Origin: Carboxylicivirga fragile | Lineage (GTDB): Bacteria > Bacteroidota > Bacteroidia > Bacteroidales > Marinilabiliaceae | Direction of reading: 5' to 3' | Assembly (NCBI GenBank): GCA_025499625.1 | Contig: JAFMVD010000047.1 | Span: forward strand, 1 to 47,009 | DNA length: 47,009 nucleotides | Shown here: piece by piece, positions 16,046-25,647 of the stretch | Layout of the letters: each line of letters starts with the position of its first letter | Numbering within the stretch: the first letter of the stretch is position 1 | The notes under the pieces: generated by a model | Seen by the model: the letters and a program-made list of their open reading frames with translations, nothing else | The model's database searches: none | Told to the model about the DNA's origin: nothing | Position numbers and translations under genes: made by a program

Positions 16046-17605
16046 ATGGACGATAATAAAACTCCCAAAAATAAATTCAGCAGACGAGACGTACTGAAAA
16101 CTTTGGCCACAGTACCGGTATTAGGTGCATTCGGCTATGGTTTGGCTAAGAAACTCAATTTTCAACAAGAAAAGACCTATAACATAGCCGATGAACTGGG
16201 GCTTAACCTTTATGATGCACCGAGCAACATTCAGTCATCAAGTGGTGCTACCATAAAAGTGGGAATAATTGGATGCGGAAGCAGAGGTAAATATTTATTG
16301 GAATCGGCCGGCTTTGCACATCCCGATACCCTCAAAAACTGGGAAGAAAACAACCATAACAATTCGAATGACAAACGTTTAGAGGATTTTAGGAATCAGG
16401 ATGATTTAAATATGGAGATAACGGCTATCTGCGATATATTCGATCATCATGCCGATCAAGCACTTCAGGCATCAGCCAATGAAAACAAACTAACAGATAC
16501 GAAACAAATCCATCCTAAAGCCAAACGGTATAAGCGTTACACCGATTTATTAGCTTCAAAAGATGTGGATGCGGTTATTATTGCCACACCCGACCATTGG
16601 CATGCTCAAATGTGTATTGACGCTGCAAAAGCAGGTAAACACATTTATGTTGAGAAAGGATTTACACGAACGGTGGAAGAAACCTTCGCCATAAGAGAAG
16701 CCATTGCTCAATCAAGTATTGTGATGCAACTGGGCCATCAGGGACGACAAACTGCCAGCTTCAACAAAGCCAAAGAATTAATTGACAAAAATGTGCTTGG
16801 TAAAATATCTCTAATTGAGGTTTGCACCAACCGTAATGATCCCAATGGCGCATGGGTCTATCCTATTCATCCAGATGCAAATGCCAATACCATAGACTGG
16901 CAGCAATTCATTGAACCAACAAACTCACACGCTTTCAGTGCTGAACGTTTTTTTAGATGGCGCTGCTGGTGGGACTATGGTACCGGATTGAGCGGAGACT
17001 TGTTAACACATGAATACGATGCCATCAATCAAGTTTTACAATTGGGCATTCCACATTCCGCAGTAGCATCTGGTGGTGTGTATTATTTCAAAGATGGCCG
17101 TGAAGTACCTGATGTTTTTCAGTCCGTTTTTGAATATCCCGATCGCGACTTAACATTTATGTATAGCGCTTCATTGGCAAATGATCATTATCGAGGAAAA
17201 GTAATTATGGGACATGATGCGACCATGAAAATGGAAAACACCTTAAGCATTTATCCTGATAGCCGATCGACTCAATACAAAAAACAATTAGATGCCGGAT
17301 GGATAAATCCAAATAAAGCCATGATAACATATGCGCCAGGGCAAAACAGCCTTGACGTGGTTAGTTCGGCCACCGAGCAATATTTTGCCAGTCGAGGTTT
17401 GCTTTATACACATGTTGAAGGCAAACGTGTAAATACCGCTCATCTGCATATCAAAGAATGGCTCGAATGCATTCGCCAAAACAAGAAACCAAGTTGCGAT
17501 ATCGATCAAGCCTTCGAAGAAGCCATTACAGCACATATGGCCACCATTGCTTATCGCGAAAACAGAAAGGTTTATTGGGACGCTGACAGAGAAAAGATCA
17601 TATAA
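16046..17605 (+). CDS. Tat-exported Gfo/Idh/MocA-family oxidoreductase
   Basis: A 519-residue protein. The twin-arginine signal SRRDVLKTLATVPVLG (about 12-28) places it in the periplasm. The Rossmann nucleotide-binding start is VGIIGCGSRGKYLLE (about 74-88), followed by DVDAVIIATPDHWHAQMCIDAAKAGKHIYVEKGF, the usual EKP-type site (here EKG instead of EKP). The C-terminal Gfo/Idh/MocA domain contains WRCWWDYGTGLSGDLLTHEYDAI. These enzymes oxidise sugar hydroxyls with NAD(P) bound tightly. Lies 5 bp after DoxX and 47 bp before a second family member. A role in making or reducing 3-keto sugars is inferred from the cluster. Confidence 0.88.
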   Translation: MDDNKTPKNKFSRRDVLKTLATVPVLGAFGYGLAKKLNFQQEKTYNIADELGLNLYDAPSNIQSSSGATIKVGIIGCGSRGKYLLESAGFAHPDTLKNWEENNHNNSNDKRLEDFRNQDDLNMEITAICDIFDHHADQALQASANENKLTDTKQIHPKAKRYKRYTDLLASKDVDAVIIATPDHWHAQMCIDAAKAGKHIYVEKGFTRTVEETFAIREAIAQSSIVMQLGHQGRQTASFNKAKELIDKNVLGKISLIEVCTNRNDPNGAWVYPIHPDANANTIDWQQFIEPTNSHAFSAERFFRWRCWWDYGTGLSGDLLTHEYDAINQVLQLGIPHSAVASGGVYYFKDGREVPDVFQSVFEYPDRDLTFMYSASLANDHYRGKVIMGHDATMKMENTLSIYPDSRSTQYKKQLDAGWINPNKAMITYAPGQNSLDVVSSATEQYFASRGLLYTHVEGKRVNTAHLHIKEWLECIRQNKKPSCDIDQAFEEAITAHMATIAYRENRKVYWDADREKII

Positions 17606-17652
17606 GTAGAAAGAACAAAATATAGCACATTTATTCATCAAACACATCCATT

Positions 17653-19137
17653 ATGACACACAAAAAATCAAGCTTAGAAATGAGTCGACGCCGATTCTTG
17701 AGCAACGCCGCATTGGCTGCTGCCGGATTAACCATTCTCCCTTCTAATGTAGTGAGTGGCCTTGGTCACCGTGCACCAAGCGACAAGCTAAATATAGCAG
17801 GCGTTGGAATTGGTGGGCGTGGTTTTGGTGTACTCAAAGCCATGGAAAGCGAAAACATTGTTGCCTTATGTGATGTGGATTGGAAATATGCCAAGGGCTG
17901 TTTCGATTATTTTCCAAAAGCTAAAAAATATTGGGACTGGCGAAAGATGTTAGATGAAATGGGTGACTCCATAGATGCTGTTGTGGTAGCAAGCGCAGAT
18001 CATACACACGCCATAATTGCGGCTACTGCTATTACAATGGGTAAGCATGTGTATGTAGAAAAGCCATTAACCCATACAGTTTATGAATCACGCCTACTTA
18101 CTAATTTAGCAGCACATTATAAAGTTGCCACACAAATGGGTAACCAAGGTGCTTCTCTTGAAGGAGTTGCTCAATCTACCGAATGGATTCAAAATGGTGA
18201 GATTGGTGAAGTACGAAAAGTAGAAGCATTCACCGATAGACCAATATGGCCACAAGGTTTAAACAGACCTGAAGAGGTACAGAAAATACCGGAAACGTTC
18301 AATTGGGATTTATTCGTTGGACCTGCAAAAATGCGACCTTACAATGAAATCTATACCCCATGGAATTTCAGAGGCTGGTGGGATTTTGGAACAGGTGCTT
18401 TGGGTGATATGGCCTGCCACATCTTGCACCCTGTTTTCAAAGGTTTAAACCTGGGCTATCCGACAAAAGCGCAAGGCAGCTCGACCTTGTTATTGACAGA
18501 TGCCGCACCTACAGCTCAAAAAGTTAAGATGGTTTTCCCGGAACGTAAGAAAGTAGGTAAATTAAAAATGCCTGAAGTAGATGTGCATTGGTACGATGGT
18601 GGTTTACAACCTTTAAAACCCGAAGGGTGGCCTGCAGGAAAAGACATGAATAACAGTGGAGGCGGCGTTCTTTTCCACGGTTCAAAAGACACCTTGGTAT
18701 GTGGTTGTTACGGCAAAGATCCTTGGTTATTATCGGGTAATGTGCCAAAAGTTGCTAAAACATTACCTCGTATAAACACCAGTCACGAAATGGATTGGGT
18801 GCGAGCTTGTAAGGAATCAGCAGACAACAGAACGGAAACCTTATCTCCTTTCAGCGAAGCCGGGCCATTCAACGAAATGGTGGTAATGGGCGTATTAGCC
18901 GTTCGTTTACAAGCCCTCAATAAAGAATTGGAATGGGATGGCGCCAACATGCGATTCACCAACATTGGTAATGATGAAACCATTAAAACAGTGATTAAAG
19001 ATGGATTTAAGATTCATGACGGGCATCCTACTTTTAGTAAGGAGTGGACTGATCCAATTAACGCCAACGCTTTTGCTGCAGAATTAATCAAACACAATTA
19101 TCGCGATGGATGGACTTTACCTCCAATGCCGAAATAA
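17653..19137 (+). CDS. second Tat-exported Gfo/Idh/MocA-family oxidoreductase
   Basis: A 494-residue protein with a canonical Tat signal MSRRRFLSNAALAAAGL (10-26). Nucleotide-binding motif IAGVGIGGRGFGVLKAM (about 48-64), DAVVVASADHTHAIIAATAITMGKHVYVEKPL with the conserved EKP, and a C-terminal domain with RGWWDFGTGALGDMACHILHP. It differs from the first paralogue in keeping EKP, so the two may catalyse different steps (oxidation and reduction) on the same glycoside. Next gene's annotated start lies about 40 bp downstream. Confidence 0.9.
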   Translation: MTHKKSSLEMSRRRFLSNAALAAAGLTILPSNVVSGLGHRAPSDKLNIAGVGIGGRGFGVLKAMESENIVALCDVDWKYAKGCFDYFPKAKKYWDWRKMLDEMGDSIDAVVVASADHTHAIIAATAITMGKHVYVEKPLTHTVYESRLLTNLAAHYKVATQMGNQGASLEGVAQSTEWIQNGEIGEVRKVEAFTDRPIWPQGLNRPEEVQKIPETFNWDLFVGPAKMRPYNEIYTPWNFRGWWDFGTGALGDMACHILHPVFKGLNLGYPTKAQGSSTLLLTDAAPTAQKVKMVFPERKKVGKLKMPEVDVHWYDGGLQPLKPEGWPAGKDMNNSGGGVLFHGSKDTLVCGCYGKDPWLLSGNVPKVAKTLPRINTSHEMDWVRACKESADNRTETLSPFSEAGPFNEMVVMGVLAVRLQALNKELEWDGANMRFTNIGNDETIKTVIKDGFKIHDGHPTFSKEWTDPINANAFAAELIKHNYRDGWTLPPMPK

Positions 19138-19176
19138 ACTATGTATTACCTTATTGAACACTTAAATATTAAAGAC

Positions 19177-19926
19177 ATGACAAACAAACTAATTTTAATT
19201 ATAGCTACAGCCATGCTAACACTTGGTTCATGTACCGAAAAATCAGGCCCGAATACTCTTACAAGCGAAGAAAAAGCCGATGGCTGGGTGCTTTTATTTG
19301 ATGGCAAAACATCAGACGGCTGGCGCAACTATGCGAAAACAACCTTCCCTGACGGGTGGGATATTACAGAAGACGGTACCATTCATTGCCCTGGCTCGGG
19401 ACGTGGCGAAGCAGGTGGTAAAGACCGTGGTGATATTCTCTATGGCGAGAAAATGTTTAGTAATTTTCATCTAAAATTGGAATGGAAAATTTCGGAAGGT
19501 GGTAACTCCGGTATTTTCTATCTGGGACAAGAAAATGAAAATTACGATTACATCTGGATGACGGCACCCGAAATGCAGATATTGGATAATGAGAAACACC
19601 CTGATGCCAAAGCTGGTATTGATGGTAACCGTAAGGCAGGATCCTTGTACGATTTATATTCTGCTACGCCACAAAATGCGAAACCTGCAGGCCAATGGAA
19701 TACCGTAGAAATTAAAGTTTATAAGGGCTCCGTATGGCACATCCAAAATGGTAAAACTGTAGTTGAATATCATTTATGGACTCCAGAATGGAACGAATTA
19801 GTGGCTGGCAGTAAATTCCCTGGCTTAAACCCAACTTGGGCCGATGTGGCTTCTGAAGGTTATATCGGACTTCAGGATCACGGTGATGATGTATGGTTTC
19901 GTAACATTAAAATTAAGGAATTATGA
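19177..19926 (+). CDS. DUF1080-domain lipoprotein (3-keto-disaccharide hydrolase family)
   Basis: The start is set at 19177 because the Met there opens a lipoprotein signal (MTNKLILIIATAMLTLGSC, lipobox LGSC); the open frame extends back to 19141 but that lead is polar. About 249 residues. DUF1080 (concanavalin-like fold) runs from about 30 to the end: WVLLFDGKTSDGWRNY, FHLKLEWKISEGGNSGIFYL, PEMQILDNEKHPDA, AGQWNTVEIKV, and the terminal WFRNIKIKEL. Some family members hydrolyse 3-keto-glycosides. Its stop overlaps the next start by 4 bp (ATGA), so translation is coupled. Confidence 0.85.
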   Translation: MTNKLILIIATAMLTLGSCTEKSGPNTLTSEEKADGWVLLFDGKTSDGWRNYAKTTFPDGWDITEDGTIHCPGSGRGEAGGKDRGDILYGEKMFSNFHLKLEWKISEGGNSGIFYLGQENENYDYIWMTAPEMQILDNEKHPDAKAGIDGNRKAGSLYDLYSATPQNAKPAGQWNTVEIKVYKGSVWHIQNGKTVVEYHLWTPEWNELVAGSKFPGLNPTWADVASEGYIGLQDHGDDVWFRNIKIKEL

Positions 19927-20774
19927 GAATCCTAAATTCAAAAAACATATTAATTGTAATTGTAACTACCATGTTATTTAATGCCTGCGCACAACCGGTT
20001 AAAAAGGACATTGGTCTTCAACTATGGTCGGTACGCGACGACATGAAAAAAGATGTAAGTGGCACCATTGAGCAAATAGGCCAGATGGGTTACACCTTTG
20101 TGGAAACAGCTGGTTATAACAATGGGCAGTTTTATGGCATGGAGCCGACAGACTTCAAACAACTATTAAACGATAATGGTCTGGCCTTTATTTCATCTCA
20201 TACAGGCCAACCTTTACCTGATTCAAGCTCGTGGGAAAGAACCATGAATTGGTGGGATACATGCATAGAGGCTCATGTTAAAGCTGGCGTTAGATACATT
20301 GTGCAACCATCAATGGATAAACATGGCTATGGTTCGTTAGAAGACCTGAAACGTTATTGTGACTATTTCAATGTTGTTGGTGAAAAATGTAATGCAAAGG
20401 GTATTCGTTTTGGATACCACAATCACGACAAGGAATTTTTAGCTGAAGATGGTCAGATACGTTACGACTTTATGCTTCAAAATACCGACCCTGAAAAAGT
20501 GATGTTCCAACTCGATTTATATTGGATTATGAAAGGTGGTAAGAATGCACTTAAATATTTTGAGAAATACCCAAAGCGATTTGAACTGTGGCATGTGAAA
20601 GATGAAAAAGAACTGGGAGAAAGTGGTTTAATGAACTTCGAACCGATTTTTAAAGCCTCAGAGAAAGCCGGCATGCAATACATTATTGTAGAAGTAGAAC
20701 GATACAACTATACACCACTTGAAAGTGTGAAAAAAAGTCTCGACTTTTTAACGGCTGCGAGCTATGTGAAATAG
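19923..20774 (+). CDS. exported sugar phosphate isomerase/epimerase-like TIM barrel
   Basis: A 283-residue protein with a short lipoprotein-like leader (MLFNAC, Cys near residue 22). AP-endonuclease-2/xylose-isomerase-like barrel: DIGLQLWSVRDDMKKD, YTFVETAGY, ISSHTGQPLP, YIVQPSM, IRFGYHNHDKEF (metal-binding His), VMFQLDLYWIMKGG, RFELWHVKDEK, and IIVEVERY. All metal-ligand positions look intact. Coupled by a 4-bp overlap to the DUF1080 gene. In this cluster such barrels may act as 3-keto-glycoside lyases or epimerases; that is inference from neighbours. Confidence 0.85.
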   Translation: MRILNSKNILIVIVTTMLFNACAQPVKKDIGLQLWSVRDDMKKDVSGTIEQIGQMGYTFVETAGYNNGQFYGMEPTDFKQLLNDNGLAFISSHTGQPLPDSSSWERTMNWWDTCIEAHVKAGVRYIVQPSMDKHGYGSLEDLKRYCDYFNVVGEKCNAKGIRFGYHNHDKEFLAEDGQIRYDFMLQNTDPEKVMFQLDLYWIMKGGKNALKYFEKYPKRFELWHVKDEKELGESGLMNFEPIFKASEKAGMQYIIVEVERYNYTPLESVKKSLDFLTAASYVK

Positions 20775-20790
20775 GCACAAGATTAATAAA

Positions 20791-20827
20791 AAAGCAAGGA
20801 CAACTTTAATTGCTGTCCTTGCTTTTT
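20791..20827 (+). terminator. rho-independent terminator of the DoxX-isomerase cluster
   Basis: AAAGCAAGGACA / TGTCCTTGCTTT stem of 12 bp followed by Ts, 16 bp after the isomerase stop. Confidence 0.88.
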
Positions 20828-20867
20828 TAATATGTCTGCTTAATTAGAGCACCGGTTTTACAAAAAA

Positions 20868-21485
20868 CTAAAAATAATAGCTTGCTCCTAAACCAAAAGA
20901 ATCCATACTAAAATCAAGCCTAAAATCATTAGACTTACTTTTAAACTCTTCCTCTTGCTCAATCACCTTAACAGTAGCGTAATTATAGTATAGTGCGCCA
21001 AAATACGTTTTAATAGCGAATTTCTCCGAAATAAAATAGCTTATTCCAGGTAAAACAGCCAAACGATATTCTCTTGATTTGTAATCAGTGTCATCATTAG
21101 TTACTCCTTTTTTAAAACTAAATGTTAAATTGACAGTGGTGGTAAAATAAAACTTTTCACTTAGTTTGCTATAGTTTCGAAAATAAGGATTTATTGAAAA
21201 GGCATTAGTTTTTAGTATATCATTGTGGTTAGTATACTTATTAAACTCATAACCTAAACCCAAACCCAACACTGATGATTCATTAAGAAACCAGCCTACT
21301 TTTGGTCTTATTGCAAATCTCTCACTTTTACTTTCAACATTAGTAGAAAGGTAATGCACCCATTCATCATTACTTTCTGAACTATACCAAAAACTTCCAC
21401 CAAGTTCTCTCAATCCTTTTTGTCCTTGTGCATTGCCACAAATAGCGCATAATACTAAAGTAAATAAAATCAGTGTTTTTTTCAT
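20868..21485 (-). CDS. outer-membrane beta-barrel protein
   Basis: A 205-residue protein with a clear signal peptide (MKKTLILFTLVLCAICGNAQ). The mature part alternates short polar turns with amphipathic strands (FAIRPKVGWFLNESSVLGLGLGYEF, FYFTTTVNLTFSF, YRLAVLPGISYFISEKFAIKTYFG) and ends GLGASYYF with a terminal Phe, as in eight-stranded OmpA/OmpW-like barrels. Function is not evident. It stands alone between the sugar cluster terminator and the VOC gene. Confidence 0.8.
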   Translation of the reverse strand: MKKTLILFTLVLCAICGNAQGQKGLRELGGSFWYSSESNDEWVHYLSTNVESKSERFAIRPKVGWFLNESSVLGLGLGYEFNKYTNHNDILKTNAFSINPYFRNYSKLSEKFYFTTTVNLTFSFKKGVTNDDTDYKSREYRLAVLPGISYFISEKFAIKTYFGALYYNYATVKVIEQEEEFKSKSNDFRLDFSMDSFGLGASYYF

Positions 21486-21620
21486 AATAATTAGGTTAGG
21501 TATTAGATAAATAATCTTTAAAATTTCAAAACTATTAAAATGCTAATATAATAAATATTACTAATCCGTATCTAAACTCACAAAAATCCTTTCTAATTCT
21601 TCTGAAACAACCTAGTCAAT

Positions 21621-22010
21621 TCATTCCGTAATTTCAATCCTATTCCCTTCTGTATCCTCAACCACACTCTCGTAGAAACCATCGCCAGTGGTTCGGGGCT
21701 CTCCAACAATTCGATAACCATCTGCTCTTAATGTCTCAGTTAATTCGTCTACTAAACTCTTACCACCAACAGAAAAAGCCATATGCGTTAAGCCAATTGA
21801 GTAAGCTTTCTGCTCAACATCTTCTATAATATCAGGATTGTGCATTAACTCAAGCTTTGTTCCTTCACCCTTAAAAGTCAAGAAATAGGAAGTGAAATGC
21901 TTTTTTTCGTTGACATATTTCTCACCACAACTTGCATTAAAATATTTTTCGTAAAATTCTTTTGCTTTCTCTATATCACGAACCCAAATGGCAATATGAT
22001 GGATTTTCAT
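21621..22010 (-). CDS. VOC (glyoxalase/bleomycin resistance) family protein
   Basis: A 129-residue protein with two beta-alpha-beta-beta-beta modules. Metal-ligand-type residues are His5 (KIHHIAIWVRD), Glu in LELMHN, His in GLTHMAFSV, and the terminal Glu region VVEDTEGNRIEI. YEKYFNASCGEKY and TGDGFYESVVED resemble lactoylglutathione-lyase-like proteins of this phylum. Substrate cannot be told. No operon partner is clear. Confidence 0.85.
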   Translation of the reverse strand: MKIHHIAIWVRDIEKAKEFYEKYFNASCGEKYVNEKKHFTSYFLTFKGEGTKLELMHNPDIIEDVEQKAYSIGLTHMAFSVGGKSLVDELTETLRADGYRIVGEPRTTGDGFYESVVEDTEGNRIEITE

Positions 22011-22084
22011 AAACTTTTCTTTAAGTACAAATACTTTTATTGATCAAAACACCCAATAGCCTCTAACTAAACTCAAATCCACCA

Positions 22085-22573
22085 TCAGACAGCTTGCTCC
22101 TCAAGCAAAATAGCGGTATCTAGTTGCTTGCGCTTGGTATACCCCCAGTAGGCGGTAGTTGGAATAATAAAACACGTTGGAAGAGTTGATGCCAATGGTT
22201 CAGGTGTACCTTTTATATTATGTAGACTAAAGGTAAGCAGCAAAGTAACAATGGACGGTATAATAATTGATGCCACTATCGCCCAAACAGGTTTCTTTAT
22301 TGATGTAGCAAGATACTCACAAGCTTTCATTAAACTTCCACCAAAAAGAAAAGTATAGGCAGCCTGTTTTAATGCAGCTATTGACGATGGATATATTTCA
22401 TTGGTAGCGGAATAGTTTATCCAAAAGACAATGATAGCCATAGCTAGTGCCCCATAACTACCCAAACGTAGATCGAAACATCTATGACATACAAGCTTTA
22501 TTTGCCTTGAAACTTTCACCAATCTTACAACTTGAATTATAGTTAAAACATAATAATATGTTTTAATTATCAA
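22085..22573 (-). CDS. small integral membrane protein of unknown function
   Basis: A 162-residue frame with three or four predicted helices (about 40-56, 66-84, 96-116, 128-142). The first 35 residues (polar, with VCHRCF) look unlike the rest, so translation may start further in; no better ribosome binding site is visible. The family is not recognised, and no signal for a partner is seen in the neighbours. Confidence 0.55.
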   Translation of the reverse strand: MIIKTYYYVLTIIQVVRLVKVSRQIKLVCHRCFDLRLGSYGALAMAIIVFWINYSATNEIYPSSIAALKQAAYTFLFGGSLMKACEYLATSIKKPVWAIVASIIIPSIVTLLLTFSLHNIKGTPEPLASTLPTCFIIPTTAYWGYTKRKQLDTAILLEEQAV

Positions 22574-22697
22574 AAAGCAAAATTATGAGAGACTTTTAAT
22601 TCAATTTATAAGCTGTGAATCACAATTATTAATGTAAATATTGCATACGGATTAATTACAAATTGTACTTTTATACTTCCAAATAATTGAAAATAAA

Positions 22698-22958
22698 ATG
22701 TCAGAAAACTATAAATTCTCACAGCATAAAAAATGTGAATATTTCCCTTGCCATTCAGTTAAAAACGAAGCCGATTTCAACTGCTTATTCTGTTATTGCC
22801 CATTGTACATGTTGAAAGATAAATGCGGCGGTAACTTTAAATATTCAAACAATGTGAAAGATTGTAGCGACTGCACCATACCTCATACTAGAAAAGCGCA
22901 CGATTATGTAATGAGTAAAATGGGTGTGGTTATAAAAATTGGAAGTGAAAGAGAATAA
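22698..22958 (+). CDS. cysteine-rich small domain protein
   Basis: An 86-residue protein with eight cysteines in a compact pattern (C..C, CLFCYCPLY, C near KDKCGG, CSDCTIP) and a C-terminal HTRKAHDYV, matching the small cysteine-rich domain family (Pfam Cys-rich small domain). It probably binds a metal. The biochemical role of the family is not established. It stops 3 bp before the convergent histidine kinase stop. Confidence 0.8.
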   Translation: MSENYKFSQHKKCEYFPCHSVKNEADFNCLFCYCPLYMLKDKCGGNFKYSNNVKDCSDCTIPHTRKAHDYVMSKMGVVIKIGSERE

Positions 22959-22960
22959 AA

Positions 22961-24772
22961 TTACACTTTGAATGGCAGTAAAAAAAAGAAAGTACTACCT
23001 TCATCTTCTGCACTTTCCACCCAAATATCACCATCCAACATTTCGATAAAGGCTTTTGAAATAGACAAGCCTAAACCAGCTCCTTGGTGTGGCATCTTAT
23101 TGATCAAATCAGCTTGAATAAATCGTTCGAAAATTGCTTTCTGTCGATTGTCTGCAATTCCAATGCCTGTGTCTTTAACGAAGAATTTAAGCTTCAACCT
23201 ATCATACTCATATCCAAACTCAATACTTCCATCATCCGTATATTTAATCGCATTCTTAACTAAGTTTATTAGAACTGCATATAATTTCTCCCTATCAGTT
23301 TTAATTATTAGGGGTTGTTTCAATTCAGGCTCTACTGCAGAAAGTTTCAAACCCTTGCTTTCAGCTTCCAATTTAAAGAAGGAGAACACGTAATCAATCA
23401 GATGCTTAATGTCAACTTTCTCAATATTAATCTCCATCAGCCCAGCTTCAATCTTTGATATATCAACAATATCATTAATAATACCAAGCATTCTGTTTCC
23501 ACTCTTTTCAATTATCTCAATGTATTGTCGCTGCTCTTCACCGCTTAGTGAAGGTTCCTTTAATAACTCAGAAAAGCCTAAAATACCATTCATTGGCGTA
23601 CGTATTTCATGACTCATATTCGCTAAAAAAGCTGACTTTAAACGATCACTTTCTTCGGCTTTCTCCTTTGCCTCAATTATCTCAAGTTCCGCTAGTTTCT
23701 TAAATGTTATATCGCGCCCAAAACAAGAACCGCCTACTACTTTCCCTTGTCTAATAATTGGATTAAACCCAACTTGAATATATACTATTCCTCCCTCGGT
23801 TTGAACAGCATCTTCAACGGTAAATTGCTCATTCTCTAAAACACGATCATATCTTGACTTCCAGATAGCTTGCAATGGCTCTGGTAAGGATTCTATCAAA
23901 TTAACTCCAGGTTCTAATCTTACGCCAAAACTCTCAAAAAACTCGCGTTGAAACGTTTGATTTATATACAATATTCTGAAACCTGTATCAAAGGCCCAAA
24001 TACTCTCAAAAGTTCCTTCAATAATTGCAGCAATGTTGGCACTTACTTCTTCTGCAATATTTTTAGATTCGATTAATTCCTTGGTTCGTTTCTCAATCTT
24101 TTTCTCCAAATCAACATTCAACTCTTCAACAGTTACCTTCTCTTCATCCAATTTCTGATTAAGAAAAAAGTTCTGTCGTATTTTAAGTTCCATAAAATAC
24201 GCGGCAAACATCCCAACAAGATTAGCACTTACAAAAAAGAAGTTATTACTGATAATTACAATGGATGATGCTTTCACGTAAAAAAGCGCTATTAAATTAA
24301 ATATTAAAATCATTGACCATCCACCAATGGCGGCTACAAAAAAGCGAATTTTTAGAAAAAGGTAACCCGAAAAAATAACCAACATCATACCTGCATAGTA
24401 AGCATAATTTTCAGGCTCAAACATCGTCATGGCAATGATACCACTTCCCCCGACTATAAAACATACTAACAATAAAAACTGCCATACTTTTTGAAATACC
24501 TTAGTATATGACAACAGAATCACAACTATGGATAAAGGTATTACTACGAAAAAGCGAATCGCGAAAAAGTAATGTGCATACTGTGGAAATATCATCGAGT
24601 CGAGTATCCCAAACATTCCGTATAGAAACATTACCAACAATAGTGCAATACGAACCTGAGCAATAGAATCAATATAATACTTGGTTCGAAATAGCTTCTC
24701 AATCTGCTCAGGAAATGATAACGTTATTTTATTGTATATCATTTCAGAACTCTTTATTTCACTCTTCTCCAT
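22961..24772 (-). CDS. membrane-bound PAS histidine kinase
   Basis: A 603-residue protein. Six predicted transmembrane helices (about 40-60, 66-86, 97-117, 123-142, 145-166, 172-195), a coiled coil (about 203-245), a PAS domain (about 245-365, FESIWAFDTGFRILYINQTF, VVGGSCFGRDIT), HisKA with the phospho-His388 (NMSHEIRTPMNG) and HATPase_c with NLVKNAIKYT (N box), DTGIGI (G1) and GAGLGLSISKAFIEM (G2). No receiver domain follows, so it needs a separate response regulator; none is adjacent. The membrane sensor region has no extracytoplasmic domain, suggesting an intramembrane or redox signal. Confidence 0.92.
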   Translation of the reverse strand: MEKSEIKSSEMIYNKITLSFPEQIEKLFRTKYYIDSIAQVRIALLLVMFLYGMFGILDSMIFPQYAHYFFAIRFFVVIPLSIVVILLSYTKVFQKVWQFLLLVCFIVGGSGIIAMTMFEPENYAYYAGMMLVIFSGYLFLKIRFFVAAIGGWSMILIFNLIALFYVKASSIVIISNNFFFVSANLVGMFAAYFMELKIRQNFFLNQKLDEEKVTVEELNVDLEKKIEKRTKELIESKNIAEEVSANIAAIIEGTFESIWAFDTGFRILYINQTFQREFFESFGVRLEPGVNLIESLPEPLQAIWKSRYDRVLENEQFTVEDAVQTEGGIVYIQVGFNPIIRQGKVVGGSCFGRDITFKKLAELEIIEAKEKAEESDRLKSAFLANMSHEIRTPMNGILGFSELLKEPSLSGEEQRQYIEIIEKSGNRMLGIINDIVDISKIEAGLMEINIEKVDIKHLIDYVFSFFKLEAESKGLKLSAVEPELKQPLIIKTDREKLYAVLINLVKNAIKYTDDGSIEFGYEYDRLKLKFFVKDTGIGIADNRQKAIFERFIQADLINKMPHQGAGLGLSISKAFIEMLDGDIWVESAEDEGSTFFFLLPFKV

Positions 24773-25148
24773 TCAACCTTTTTAATTTTCACCCTTATGA
24801 ACTCTTCAATATAACAATATTACTTCCCCAATGTTATGATTTTTAAATATTATGCTTCTAACCTTTATAGACAGGTGCAACAACATTATTATATACGAAC
24901 ATCATCTTAATAACAGACTGTTTTTTCCTACATATATAGATATAAATTTATTCTAGATACTTAAGTCGAATCCTCAATTTTACTTCATAATTACGTGAAT
25001 ACGATAAATAGTTTTACCACAGCATCCCAGGACTAGAAAAGTGACATTACTAAAGTGGGCAGATGACTTAATTATTCCAATTTATTTGCAATGACCTATT
25101 TTATCTAGAATTTTTTATACTTTAGTAAAAGATAAATATTATAACGAT
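24773..25148. other. 376-bp gap without a recognisable gene
   Basis: AT-rich sequence upstream of the kinase and of the first HU copy. I see no ORF, tRNA or strong hairpin. TACTTTAG near 25118 is in a position shared with the second HU copy (TAATTTAG) and may be part of its promoter. Confidence 0.4.
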
Positions 25149-25421
25149 ATGAATAAACAAGAATTAGTTTCTGCGATTGCAGAGAAAGCAGGTCTAACAA
25201 AAGCTGATGCTGAAAAAGCAGTTAATGCATTTGTTGAAACAACAAAAGAAACCCTAGCTAAAAAAGAAAGCATCCAATTAATTGGATTTGGTACATTTTC
25301 AATTTCTGAACGTTCTGCAAGAACTGGTAGAAATCCGCAAACAGGTAAAGAAATTCAGATTGCTGCTAAAAACGTAGCTAAATTTAAGGCTGGTAAAGCT
25401 TTAGATGAAAGTGTAAATTAA
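25149..25421 (+). CDS. HU family DNA-binding protein, copy A of a tandem pair
   Basis: A 90-residue HU with all family features (helical N-terminus, [21 protein letters not shown] arm with RNPQTG). It differs from copy B at 26228 in three residues only: Leu16/Ile, Ala19/Val and Ala37/Thr. Similarity continues about 45 bp upstream of the start (TTTAGTA.AAG.TAAATATTAT), so promoter region and gene were duplicated together. It is clearly different from the HU at 11435. In CTnDOT an HU-like host factor assists integrase, which gives the location next to a conjugative element possible meaning. Confidence 0.95.
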   Translation: MNKQELVSAIAEKAGLTKADAEKAVNAFVETTKETLAKKESIQLIGFGTFSISERSARTGRNPQTGKEIQIAAKNVAKFKAGKALDESVN

Positions 25422-25478
25422 GAATTGGATATGTGAATAGTTCTAGATAAATAGACTAATTCAATAACATTCTAAGCG

Positions 25479-25509
25479 GTCCTCAAGAAAATTCTTGAGG
25501 ACTGTTTTA
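25479..25509 (+). terminator. rho-independent terminator of HU copy A
   Basis: GTCCTCAAGAA-AA-TTCTTGAGGAC, an 11-bp perfect stem followed by TGTTTTA. Confidence 0.85.
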
Positions 25510-25619
25510 GTTTATAACATTTCAATATCAGGACTCATTTCAAATCAAAGCATGAAGCATGCTGACATCTGCTAACTATCGAGGATAACAATTTAATTAT
25601 AGCCACTGTAAAAAGAAGA

Positions 25620-25646
25620 AAGCCGAATCTCAAAAGAAATTCGGCT
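25620..25646 (-). terminator. terminator attached to the tRNA remnant
   Basis: AAGCCGAAT / ATTCGGCTT hairpin with a T-run on the minus strand (CTTTCTTCTTTTT). It sits directly 3' of the tRNA end in minus orientation, as expected for a native tRNA terminator. Confidence 0.8.
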
Positions 25647-25647
25647 T

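Noticed and set aside
19141-19176. Upstream ATG as the start of the DUF1080 gene
   Set aside because: The first 12 residues are polar and would bury the lipoprotein signal; the Met at 19177 starts directly at the signal peptide.
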